Source: Nageia nagi (lineage: Eukaryota > Pinophyta). Taken from it: a stretch of DNA of 64,000 nt. This document shows, in pieces, positions 22,914 through 33,695 of this stretch (positions are counted from its first letter, which is position 1; the number at the start of each line of letters is the position of its first letter). The stretch is from NCBI GenBank assembly GCA_050084985.1, contig JBITNC010000001.1:180916001-180980000 (forward strand), in the 5' to 3' direction. The position numbers were made by a program, and so were the translations under genes. The notes beneath the pieces are model-generated. The model ran no database searches, was not told the DNA's origin, and saw nothing but the letters and a program-made list of their open reading frames with translations.

Positions 22914-23815
22914 CTATAATCTACTGGAGTGGAATGCATCTCCAATAAATCTCCCCCATAATGAATACCCTATATCAAATGTTGGAGCCTTCTTCTCATG
23001 TGTCAATGCTGCATGCAAATATTTTGATATGCTGTAGAGCATTAATCTACGTCTGGCAATCCACATTAAGCACAAAAATGCCTGCAAATATTCTGGTGCA
23101 ACAATGCTTAGAAGACACAAGATTGTATGCAAAAATGTTGATGCATATGTCCATACTTGGCACCAGCTGCAGTAGTGATCATGTGGAAGACTCCTGAGAG
23201 ATGTACTTGCAAAAATATGAAGAAGAGCAAGCATGAGTGGAAAAAGGTGGAGCCTTTGCTCCATGGCTGTTGCTAAGACTTTCCCAAGCTCAACGTTGGG
23301 TGCCAAACTCCTCCAATTTCCAACATGGGGTGCCAGACTTCCTCCAAGCCCAATGTGAGTTGCTGTGGCCCCTCTATGCTCAACGTGGGATGCCAAGACT
23401 CCCTTATGTCCAACGTGAGGTACCCAAGCCTCTCCAGGTCCAACGGGGGATGCCAAGACTCCCTCATGTCCAACATGAGGTACCCAAGCCTCTCCAGGTC
23501 CAATGTGGGATGTCAAGACCCCTCTAGGCCTATCGTTGGGTGCCCAAACCTCTCCATGCCCAACATGGGGTCCCAAGACTCCTCCATGTCAAACATTGGG
23601 TTCCTAAGCCTCTCTAGGCTCAACGTGGGGTGCAAGAACTCCTCCATGCCTGACGTTGGGTGCCTAAGTTTCTCTAGGCCCAACATGGAGTGCGAGAGCT
23701 GCTCATTGCTCAACGTCAGTTACCAAGGCTCCTCCATGTCCAATGCGGGGTGTAGGAGCTCATCATTGCTCATTGTTTGGTGACAAAGCCCCTCCATGCC
23801 CAACGTGGGCTCATC
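22914..23815 (-). repeat. Minisatellite in element II, about 30/60-bp units
   Basis: About 550 bp (23270-23815) are built from degenerate roughly 30-bp units such as CCTCCATGCCCAACGTGGGG, pairing into about 60-bp higher-order units. Part stays open on the minus strand and would encode a repetitive peptide with motifs like GPGEAWVPHVGHEGVLAS. It follows the protease in the minus reading, where other elements begin reverse transcriptase. Confidence 0.8.
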
Positions 23816-25931
23816 CTCTTCCTTTTTCCTTCTTTGATGTTGCTCATTCACCTCCAATCTCTTGTTGGTGAATTTTGGGCAATCATCCTGAATTCCCTGC
23901 AAGGTGTGTGTCTTACCATCAGTATCAAAACTCATGGTGAGATTCTTGTAGTTGTTACGAATGTCACCCAACTCAAATAGCCATTGCACTCCCAAGATGA
24001 TGTGAGGATGCCCCTTAACAGGATATACATAAAATTCTTCTCTCATCATGTAGCTTTGCAACCTCACCCCAAATCTGTCCACGATTTGGTCTACCTATGT
24101 GAGTTTCCCATTGGCATTGTTAACTCTGAAACCTTCTAACCCCTTGGTCTTGAGGCCCTTGTTCTTTGCAAAGCCTTCATCAATGAAATTGTGAGAGGCT
24201 CCGGGGTCGATTAAGACCATCACATCTTGGCCACTTGCTTGCCCCACTACCTTCAATGTGAGGTACTTTTTCACTCCATGGAGTGAAGCAATTATGCTTC
24301 CTAGTGAAGCTTCTGCCTTGGGTGCCTCTTGATCCAACATGTCCGTACCGATATCCAGATCCGAATCGTCCTCCTCTCCATTTGAAAACACTTCAATGTA
24401 GTGTACCTGTCCTTTGCCTTGGCAACGGTATCCTGGCTCCCATGTCTTCTTGCATTAGAAGCATTTTCCTTCTCTCAATTTCCTCCTGGTGGTTGCATCC
24501 AACTGATTTGTTCGAGGAGGGGGAAAGGGTTTGAACTTGCTAGGCCCCTCTTTCTCTGCAATCATCTTTCGAGTGGTGTGCCTCTTGTGTGTCTACCCTC
24601 CCTTTAGCGACATCATGGTGGGCTCCAAGTCATAAGCGGCTCTAATTGTGTCATCAAGGGTTCGTGGAACCGATACCTTCACCATTCCTTGCAAGGGTTC
24701 CATCAACCCTTCTACAAAGAGGAAGGTCAATCTGTCCTCAAAGATGTGCATCATGACTGCAATTTTTTGGAACTCCGAAACATACTCATCGACCGTGCCC
24801 TACTGCTTTATAGATTTTAGCTCCTTGAAATAGTCATTTTCCCTCTTTCTGTCAAATCATTTTACTAACCTTTGGGAACACTCATCAAAAGAGGAAATGT
24901 GGGAGTAATCCTAACTGACTACTCCATGTTGCCACTATTCAAGGACATCTCCCTCAAAATGCAACGATGCAAAATGAATTGCATCCTCCTCGAACATGTT
25001 TGGACTTAGGGTGAAGTAGGTCTGCAGGTGATGGAGCCAAGCCCTAGCCATCATACATGTGCACCTGCATATTGTTGATCTTTGGCTGCAACTCCCTCTT
25101 GTCATCCCACGAATTGCTTTGGGAGTGTGTGCCATGAGAGCTACTTCCATTTAACCACAAAATCTCCAGGTATCCATTGAAATTCATGTCCCTTCTCAAT
25201 CCTGGATCTAACATGGAGTACTCCCGAAAGATTTGGTTCAACTCCAGAGGATTGGGGATTCGGTTTTTCACCTCATTGGTGTACCTCTTGGCGAACATGG
25301 GCTCGGACAATTTGGGAATGATGGGCTGCTCCCCTATCTTCCCAATGTCTTCTTCCAAGAACCTCCCTAGGAGAGGGTTAGTTCCCTACGGAGCTATGTG
25401 AGAATGGGACCTAAAAAATGCATGCTCTTGGTGACCCATGGATTCGTGATGAGTGGACCCTCTATCTCTCAGACTGTGCGATCTCCTCAAACTCGGCTCC
25501 TTCATTCTATCCACCTCCCTTGGCTCTTGTTCTTCATCTGGAGTAGGACATGGGGGGCTCACATGCCTTTCTGGAACTTCTTGGCCTCCAATGAATTCAT
25601 TGATGGTGGTCATTTGCTTCTGCATAGTGGTCATCACATCCATCATATTATGTATGGCCAAAATGAGTTTGTTGAACCTCCTCTCTGATGTAGACTCTTT
25701 AGCCTAAGTAGAGCTTCTTCTCCTGGACGATGTGGATCTACCTCTTTCTGCCTCATTCTCTTCACCAAAAGTGTCCCTATCTGGAACATCATCCATCCAG
25801 GGCCGGCGATCCTCATCTTGAGTGGTTTTGGTTGGGGTTTCATCATGTTGTATCTTTCCACTCTTCTTAGTTGAGGCCATCTCTCTCTCGGTGCTATATA
25901 TGGTATAGTAGTTGTGAATTGCAGTTCTCAT
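23720..25931 (-). pseudogene. gag-protease of element II (broken)
   Basis: From 25931 leftward: an N-terminal gag region with MDVMTTMQKQMTTINEFIGG and an acidic, proline-rich linker (25661-25386). The capsid-like part follows with LNQIFREYSMLDPG (25358-25044), YFTLSPNMFEEDAIHFASLH (about 25030-24950) and a frameshift. A zinc-knuckle remnant reads CFxCKKTWEPGYRC (about 24465-24420) with the second histidine-like position changed. The protease (24391-24095) reads VVGQASGQDVMVLIDPGASHN then FIDEGFAKNKGL; the catalytic motif is DPG instead of DSG or DTG. The C-terminal protease part (24082 frame) has GHPHIILGVQWLFELGDIRN. No polymerase follows. Confidence 0.82.
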
Positions 25932-25952
25932 TCATAGGTTGGTCAAATCCAA

Positions 25953-25964
25953 GCTCTGATACCA
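25953..25964 (-). promoter_or_regulatory. Primer-binding site of element II
   Basis: The minus strand reads TGGTATCAGAGC, one base from the 5' LTR end at 25966. Confidence 0.92.
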
Positions 25965-25965
25965 C

Positions 25966-27159
25966 TATAAGATCCCAAACACAATCTCAAGTGCAAATAA
26001 GCAAAAACTAGCAAATATACACCCATGTCTAGCCTAGAGATTCAAATCCAAGCATAAACAAACCCTCAATGCTAACGTCTCACATATACAAGCATAAATG
26101 CACAAATACACTCCAACACTGCAAATATGGAAGCATACACATCACATACAAGACAAATGCTGAGATCCAATATGCCCATGGTTGTATTAATAATGTAGAA
26201 TGATATATGATACAATACTAGGCCCACAGGGCTCAACGTTGGCCTCCAAGAAGCCAACTAGGGCACAACGAACATACAAATGTGATCACTGTTGGTACCA
26301 CGGAACAATGGATGGGACAACCTCACTCCCTCAAGCTTGGATGCTCTGCTGCAAAACTCCCACGCTTGGAAACCACTGAAGGTAGAAGTGTGACCTCGGA
26401 ATACCATCGGATGGACTAAGATGCTACCTTAGCCGTAGATTACCAAGATCCCTAAGCTTGCTAACCCTCCTAGATGCTACACCTGGGGAGATTGCTTGAC
26501 GTTGCACCAAGACTTGTGTCCATTGGACGGTATGAGAAATAATAATAATCAGGTATATCCAGCAATGATGCTTCAAGGCTTAATATAGTTCACATTAGAT
26601 TTGGATCTCACCTCAAAGTCATCACCCAACCTTCCTATTTCAATGTTGGCTTCCTAGAAGCCCCATAAAGCCCAACGAAGGTGCCTAGGGGTTAATCCAA
26701 GCCCAGTGTGGGTATGTGGGCCTTTCACATGCTCAACATCGGTCCTTATGCTCAATGTGAGTCTAGAGGGCATGCGTGGGTGTTTAGGAGTCATCATGGG
26801 CCAACGTGGGGGTCTAGGAGTCTCTCCAAGGTTGGCGTATGTGTACAAGTGCTCCCAAATCCAATTTTGGGGAAAATAGGTGTTTATCCATGCTCAAGTG
26901 ACATCTAGGTGCTAAACAAGTCTTGAGATTCTCACAATTAACTTTCGGGATCTACAAGTATATAACATAACATTAAATCAATCTAGCTTAAGCTTGGGAG
27001 GAAGACGTCCCACTTGGGGCTCATAGTGGGGTTCAACGGACCTTTATATTTTCTATCCCAAGTACTAACAACTAATGCACCATTAAATAAATAAATATTT
27101 ACAAAGGGGAATCCGTTGGATTCCATAATTAATTACATTTTGTAAAAGAGGATGTCACA
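25966..27159 (-). repeat. 5' LTR of element II
   Basis: 1194 bp. It begins TATAAGATCC (ancestral TGTAAG, one change) and ends GGATGTCACA. It carries the short direct repeats around CAACGTGGGGGTCTAGGAGT at about 26640-26860. Confidence 0.9.
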
Positions 27160-27217
27160 CCAAGAGAGGATAGGAAAAGTATAATGAAATAATTTAGGAA
27201 AAAGGAACCTTGACCAA

Positions 27218-27405
27218 TTAGGTTTGTCCTAAAAATAGTATTTTAATCTAATCTTTCCAATACAAAACACACTTTAACATGTGTGATTCAAAGGAGTTTT
27301 AATTAGAAAAATTAGTTTAGTCCTGAAAATACTATTTGAATCTAATCTTTCCAAGACAAAACACACTTTAACATGTGTGATTCAAAGGAGTTTTAATTAG
27401 AAAAA
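27218..27405. repeat. 94-bp tandem duplication
   Basis: Two adjacent copies, 27218-27311 and 27312-27405, share nearly all of TCTAATCTTTCCAA through TTCAAAGGAGTTTTAATTAG. They differ at about ten positions. No function is suggested. Confidence 0.9.
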
Positions 27406-27478
27406 GTTCTAGTTAGGTTGGTTTCACTTTTCTTTGCTAAAACAATTCCTAGGGTATAGGTGCTATATCCAACACAGG

Positions 27479-28406
27479 CTCCATGTGATACCCCCTTTTG
27501 GAATCCGTACCTTTTAGGCCCCGAATGGTTGATTTGTCTCTTGGATTGGATAGAGCATCTTGTGCCAAACGTTTTGATAAGTTATACGAGATGGTTTCAT
27601 TAAGAAACGAGTGAGATGTATTTTGAAGTTCGCTTACCAAACCAGTTTTCTACAATCACGTGCACGGAATTTACTATTTTGTCCCATTTAATGGGATTGC
27701 TCTATATTACATCCCTCTCCTAAGGATATGAGTTAGTAGCTGATTGTATCTAGGAGTGTGCTATGTATTTAGGAGTCATTATGCACCTTTTAATAATAAT
27801 GAATTATAATGATGTAGTAGTGAGATCTCAGGATAGTAGATTTATAGTTTCAAGGTACCAATTGTGAGCCCCATTGTGGGATGTCTCCCTCGTAGAGATA
27901 GTTAGGAGTGTTCATTAGCATTATAGATCTAGGATGAAGCTATATAAAGAAGAAGCACATCATTGTAAAGGCATCTTGAGCATTGTTTGAAATCTTCTAT
28001 CTTCAAACTGGCAACGCCATCTCTTGAGCCTCACATTGGATGGAAACCCAACATGGAGAAGAGCATAGTGGGATGTAGCTCTAACTAGGCTATTAGATAA
28101 GGACAAAAACCCTTAGACAATCCAAACATGCAGCTAGATCCGTGATGTCAGCTTCCAACAATATTTGGAGAGTGTGTGCCCTAGATTTGGTGCTTTGAGC
28201 CAGACGTCAGCCCTCTTCATTTGGTTGTATCTTGATCATTTCTTGCATAATATTGAGACATTGACATTTCTATCACTTTGTCTTGTGCGTTGGATAGTTT
28301 TGTGGTGTAATTGCTTGTTCTTGCTCATTTCTTGAATTATTGCTTGTTCTTGCTCATTTCTTGAATTATTGCTTGTGCATTAATAATTTTGGGACGTTAC
28401 ACTTCA
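27479..28406 (+). mobile_element. Probable solo LTR (+)
   Basis: 27484-28401 starts TGTGATACCCCC and ends TTTGGGACGTTACA. The flanking 5-mers CTCCA and CTTCA agree at four of five positions. A TATA-like CTATATAAAGAAG near 27940 followed by leader-like sequence suggests + orientation. A 25-bp repeat (TTGCTTGTTCTTGCTCATTT) lies near the 3' end at about 28312-28370. No internal coding is present. Confidence 0.6.
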
Positions 28407-28770
28407 ATTGGGATAATTTCCGAACCGAGCTTTATGGGAAGCAATTAAGAATCTCAGCTATCTCCGATCATAAATTTTTTTTTATATATACTACAGGGAA
28501 TTATGGTACAATATCATAAGGCTGAAGTGTTTTTCCTAACTAGTGTACTGGCTCTTGAGATCTCAAGTGATAGCAAAGTATACAATGAGCATGTGATCAT
28601 TCAACATCAACTGATTAGGTCTCACATATTTAAGAGCGATTAGTATAAACCATTTTGTATAGATTTGCATCTGTTATGGCCTCAAAACCTTCCATTCAAT
28701 TTCATGACAACTTTGTATTTGGATACCTTTACTCAAGAATTTTGACAATTGATGCTTGTTCTTCTTGGCG
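28402..28770. other. Unassigned intron DNA
   Basis: No repeat or coding structure recognised. Confidence 0.4.
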
Positions 28771-28775
28771 TTTGT

Positions 28776-30034
28776 TGTAAGGATCCAAACCCTCAAGTGC
28801 AAATTAGCAAATTTCAACCAACATACCCTAACGTCAGGCCTAGGGCATCAAACACAAGCACACAAACCCTCAATATGGCAACGTTAGGGTTAGGGCATCC
28901 ACTTCAAGCTATCACAATGCAATTATGCCAATGTCTAAGATAGGGCATCAATATTAAACATGCACAACACCAAGATGCCAACGTATGGCCAATACAAGCA
29001 GATAACAATATACATAAGCTCACAATGCCAACATTTTGCAATCTACACAAATACATGCAATGGTAATTCAACGATGGCAATAGACAAGCAAACATAATAT
29101 AAATATGATATCCAAGTGCCACTGACTGTATATATGATCAACAATGAATATCAATACAATACCAAGCTCCCAAAGTTGGATGTTGGCCTCCAAGGAGCCA
29201 ACTAGGGCACAATCTGTATGTTGCTCATTGTTGGACTGATACTCGAACCTTGGGACAATATTGCTCCCTTAGAACCCAAATCCTTTTGCATCGAAGGAGC
29301 CCTCCTTTGATCCTGGAAACCATTGAAGCTAGAAACTATACCTTGGAATACCAACCGGTGGGCAAGGGCGTTGCGCCAATGCTGTAGACAATCAGGATCC
29401 CTTAGCTTGAAAGCCCTCTTAGATGTTGCACCCAAGGGATTGCTCAGTATCGCTAAGTCTTGTTATCCTCTGGACAATATGAATTATAATAATAATCATG
29501 TATATCCAGTAATGAGGCTCCAATGTCTCTTTATACACTTGCTCTGTTCGGATCTCACGTAGGAGTCATCACCTGGCTCATCTAATCCAACGTTGGTCTC
29601 CTGGGGGCATGGAATACCCAACGTGGGTGCTTAGGGGTTAGGCATGCCAACATGGGGGTCTAAGTGTGCCACGCATGCCCACATGGGTGAATGGGTCATG
29701 CATGGGGGTTTTGGTGTCAAGTTGGGCCAATATGGGGGTATGGGAGCCTCCTCAAGGCTGGTGCAAGCATATAAAGGTCTATCCATGATCTCAATGTAAC
29801 AATAGACCTTGGGATTCCCACAATCATTATTGGGATCTCCAAGTGCAATAATAACTCCTAATCTAGACTTAGGAGGGAGATGTCCCACTTGGGGCTCATA
29901 GTGAGGTCCATTGACCCATTAAGTCTTCTATCCCAAGTTGCAAACATGAAAGTACAATGCATTAATAAAATATATTACAAGATGAACCTATTAGATTCCA
30001 AGATTAATTACAACTGTGCAAGGGGGACGTCACA
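28776..30034 (-). mobile_element. LTR related to element II family (solo)
   Basis: Starts TGTAAGGATCCAAACC and ends AGGGGGACGTCACA. It parallels the element II LTR in order: AGCATAAATGC-like repeats, CCAAGTGCCACTGACTG, GGCCTCCAAGGAGCCAACTAGG, the CAACGTGGG repeats, then CCCACTTGGGGCTCATAGTG. It has no interior, and the flanking 5-mers (TTTGT and TCCGC) do not match. It is a solo LTR or a truncated end of a sister subfamily. Confidence 0.72.
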
Positions 30035-30470
30035 TCCGCATATAATGGCACACTTAGAGACTCTAGTTTTTGATATAATCCGGTAGACATCATATTCATG
30101 TATCTCCATTTTTTTGTCAACATGGCAATTCTCAACTTCATACCCCAATTGGCATTGTACAACTGCTGAAGGTTTCTCTGGATAACTTGACTGTCTTTTA
30201 TTTTCCCTAGGAAATTGCTGATCTTCAACTTGAGGCACAGAATTTGCACTCATTGCTGTCTCTTCCATTTCCTGTCTGTATATTTCTTTTTCTATTTCAT
30301 CAGTGACGAACATGATCTTGTTTCTTTTGTTGCAACATGATTACTGGTTTATCAACTGTGATTGCTGATACACAATTTCGTTGTCGTTCTTCTGATTTTT
30401 CATTCTTTAACATCTTCTCTTCTTCTAGCCTTTGTTTTTCCAAATACCTTTTGGTCTTTATTCAAATTCA
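30004..30470 (-). pseudogene. Coding-like remnant on minus strand, unknown
   Basis: The minus frame 30313-30008 stays open for about 100 codons (MFVTDEIEKEIYRQEMEETA ... QLGYEVENCHVDKKMEIHEY). Upstream, at about 30470-30330, a frame reads KYLEKQRLEEEKMLKNEKSE, helical and highly charged. The left end overlaps the LTR boundary at 30034. It could be a piece of gag or of a captured host gene; I recognise no family. Confidence 0.35.
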
Positions 30471-31354
30471 TAAGAACTTCAGCGTCTGATTGATAAGTAT
30501 TTTTGTCCAGTTATTAGAGAGTTTGTCGTTTTAGTTTAATATGGAATTAGGGGTTACAAAGGGGTTGGAAGGGCTGTGGTGGCCCTACAACCATCGAGGA
30601 TTGCTGTGTGCCCTTGGTATTCCTTGGCATGTCTTCAGTTTTATGATCGTATCAAGGATTGTCAGCTGGTGGCTGCCAGTGTTTGGAGGATGGCCCTGCC
30701 CAGAAGGTAGGCATTCCAATATAGCTTGAGGCATCCCTAAGCCATCCTGGACAGCCCACAGGGGTGGATGTGTCTTTGTGTACCCTTGGTTTTGAATATT
30801 GAAAGGTATTTCTGGTACATTTAACTGATTCCTGGGATCTTATTAAAAGAAAACATTAAAAAGATTTGCTGAATCAAGTTGTTGTATTATAATTCTAAAA
30901 TGGCAATTTTTCTGCAAAGCACATTTAGAGGTCTAAAAGCAGTCACAGATTTGGATTTCTCCTGGACGTTTTCTGCAAACTAGTTTTGATCTTGTTTCTC
31001 TAGTTTTTAATACTATTGATTGCTTGTTGACTCAATTAAATTGTATTTGCCATTTTCACAGTAGAGCTTTCTAGAAAGGTTTCATCTCATCCTGTGTGTT
31101 TTCTATTTTAGTGACATTCATTTTTCATTCACTAAATATAATAAAGAAATAGCACAAGCACTAGAGCCTAGACAAAATCATGCTTGAGCTTAACTCCTTT
31201 TATTCTATATTCTGCATTGTGTTTAGGTACTGTATTTAGGTATAATAGAAGGTAAATGAGTGTAGCTATTGAGGAGATAATGCTTTTTATTAATCTTGCC
31301 ATGCTGTTTATCTATAGTTTTTGTTAATCTTGCTATGCTGGTTGTCCCTACCAG
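30471..31354 (+). other. 3' end of the 25.8-kb intron
   Basis: Unassigned DNA up to the E1 acceptor CCCTACCAG. A small G-rich open frame at 30541-30729 has no recognisable domain. Confidence 0.45.
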
Positions 31355-31492
31355 GAAGGTGTGAAAATAGCAGTATCAGATAATGAGCTTCGTAGCACGC
31401 CCCAAGGAAAAACTACTGTAGATGTTGAAGACTCTGATGTTGAGAGTTCTTCAGACATCCTTTCTGAACTTCCTACTCCTGCAACCCTTGTG
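31355..31492 (+). CDS. UBA1: Ubiquitin-activating enzyme E1, exon E
   Basis: The 138 bp (46 codons, phase 0) begin EGVKIAVSDNELRST and end SDILSELPTPATLV. This is the variable acidic linker of E1 between the FxPK strand and the PIDFEKDDD segment; the match to GVKIxVSDxEL and to LPxPxxL is clear. Acceptor is CTACCAG at 31348-31354; donor is GTG|GTAAGC at 31493. The linker is rich in Asp, Glu and Ser. It joins in frame to exon D across 25.8 kb and to exon F across 3.9 kb. Confidence 0.9.
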
Positions 31493-32705
31493 GTAAGCTG
31501 GTAATTTATTGAACATGGTTTATAGATTTCTAATGCTCTTCAGATATTTCTTGTGACAAACCTTACACATGGTTCATATATGGAGGATTTTCAGGAGCAG
31601 CTAGCTTTTTAATGCTTCATGTGAGACAATCATAGATGAAAAGCATATACTCGAGAAGCTATCCCTAACATGAAAAGGAAATGAAGCATGGATGCTTTAC
31701 TTCCATAGTTCATTGATATCTTCTACATATTTATTAGTGAAATGTCCATCTCTTTTGTACAATAGGTGTACTCCTGTATGAAAATGAGTTCTGGTAATTG
31801 CATATCATACAAGGTTACATCATTGTCCTAGTGAGACAATCATGGACTCAAAACTTTCAAGTTTGAACATATGAATATTTGATATATTGAATAACTCGGC
31901 AAGAAAACCATGCCATGTAAACTCACCCTTTTTCCTAAGCATAATCTTTTTTCCATTAATCCTGTACTATGGAAGCTAGCAGCAACAGGGACAGGAAGTT
32001 GGATACCAATTAAAAATATCCTGTTATGCATCTCTTTATTGATTGTCAAGATTTACTTATCTTCACTTTATAGTTCATATTCATAACTTTTACGAGGAAA
32101 GGAAGTTGGCTACCAATTAAAATTATGCTGTTATGCATCTCTTTATTGATTGTGAAGATTTACTTATCTTCACTTCATGCCTTTTACATGGATAGATAAG
32201 TTTTGTGTTATTCACTGTACATTTTGTGCTTATATTTGATTCTGTGTATTCATCTGTCTATTTTATGTGAATAATGTATGGATCATATGGTTGAAACTTT
32301 TTACCTGGATTTATATCTCCGCAGAATTCAGGACTTATGGGGATTTGTCCCTTTACTATTATCCTTGGTGGTTCCAGTTGTCAATGAAAATGTTCACTAA
32401 CATCAGGAAGGATATTCGTTTAAGCTTAAACATAGAAGACACGTTTATAAGGTATCCCTCAACTAGCATTGCATAAAATAATAACTGGTTAAGAATTATA
32501 AGATTAATAGTGCACTAAAAATGGTGTCAACAGATAATTATTAATAACAAACACTTGAATGTGAATGAATTAAAATAGTGTAGAAGCTAGCAAAGGTAGT
32601 AGCTGAACATGAAGGGATCTTCCACAAAGTGAAGATGAGGCAGAAGCTGAATCAGTATAACAACTACACAGTATTAAAACATGCTTTATTTGAAACAAAC
32701 TCTTG
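31493..32705 (+). other. E1 intron E-F, left part
   Basis: AT-rich. An imperfect direct repeat is visible: TGTTATGCATCTCTTTATTG occurs near 32022 and 32128 with similar flanks, a local duplication of about 105-bp period. Nothing else was recognised. Confidence 0.55.
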
Positions 32706-33695
32706 TATTCTGTGATGTTCCAAAATATTTCCTGTTCGAAATTATTATCCAGCATGTGCAAGGAACCATGCAATGATCATGAAACAATGCCAAACACAAA
32801 AATATTGCCAAAAATATCCAACAGACAAGCGAATATGAGATCCAATGGTGCAATGCCTCAATATATAGCAATGAATGATCGAGAGACAAGGCAATAGGGC
32901 TCAAAGGGCTGATGTCTGGCTCTATGGACGAGATCTAGCACCAAACAATGTCAAATATGCACCAAGAAGGCTGACATCACAATGCTAGGCTCTCAATCAC
33001 TGGATCTGCAGTGAAGAACTGAAGCAACACTCCCTCAGAGGCTGGACGCTTCACCAAAGGGCTCTTCGAAGTGATGCAACCAATGACTAAGGGTTTTTGT
33101 CCTTAGTCAAGATCTAGTGTGGTTTTTGTCCCACCAAACTTTTCTTGTAGGTTTTCGTCCACAAGAGGCCCAAGAGATGACTCTGCGCCACACTCCAAAG
33201 TAGAAGATGTTAAAAATGCCAAAAGCTACGTCCCCAATGCTGTGCTAGTCCATTATATAGGTGACGCCTCACTTGGATGCCTAGATCTCATCTAGGAATC
33301 AACAAGGATATGGTGCCTCACTCCACACGCATGGATTACCCTTGGGATCATGCCAAACTAGGCGTCTCATGTCCAATCCCACATTGAGACTTTGAGATTA
33401 CCACAATCATGCCTAGATGTAATTAAACACACGTACCTAGCTCAAGGAGGGAGATATCCCACATTGCGGCTCACAATTGGTCTCTTGGACCCATAAGTCT
33501 CCTATCCCGAGATTACAATATGCCTAAGGGTACATGCTAATAATAATCAAATACTTCTGTTTATTAAATCACTCCTAATTTACATCTTAGCATGCCTAGA
33601 CGCTCCTTAAGGGGAGATGCCAAGCCTTAAGTGGACCCCAGGGTCTTTTCTTACAAAGGAAAGAAACAATAAAAAATTTGGAACATTACATATTC
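32706..33695 (-). mobile_element. Solo LTR with perfect target-site duplication
   Basis: 32711-33690 (980 bp) starts TGTGATGTTCC and ends GGAACATTACA, with inverted termini. The perfect duplication TATTC lies at 32706-32710 and 33691-33695. There is no interior, so it arose by LTR-LTR recombination. It shares wording with element II LTRs (GGGAGATATCCCACATTGCGGCTCAC), so it is probably a related family and, by that match, in minus orientation. Confidence 0.88.

Larger units (their letters stand above)
20456..27164 (-). mobile_element. Ty3-like gag-protease-only LTR retrotransposon (element II)
   Basis: Minus-strand element 20461-27159 with the perfect duplication CCAAG at 20456-20460 and 27160-27164. 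The 5' LTR is 25966-27159 (1194 bp). The 3' LTR is 20461-22827, about 1.2 kb longer because another LTR is inserted in it. LTR termini are TGTAAGATCC...GGATGTCACA. The primer-binding site (25953-25964) and polypurine tract (CAAGAGGGGAGGTTT on the minus strand at about 22830-22844) are both present. The 3.1-kb interior carries gag, a zinc-knuckle remnant, protease and a peptide minisatellite, with no reverse transcriptase or integrase. It belongs to the same structural class as element I but differs in sequence. Confidence 0.9.

Noticed and set aside
21133-23783. Many open frames on both strands in and beside LTRs
   Set aside because: They follow the periodicity of LTR and minisatellite repeats and are not separate genes; only the gag-protease frame has domain support.
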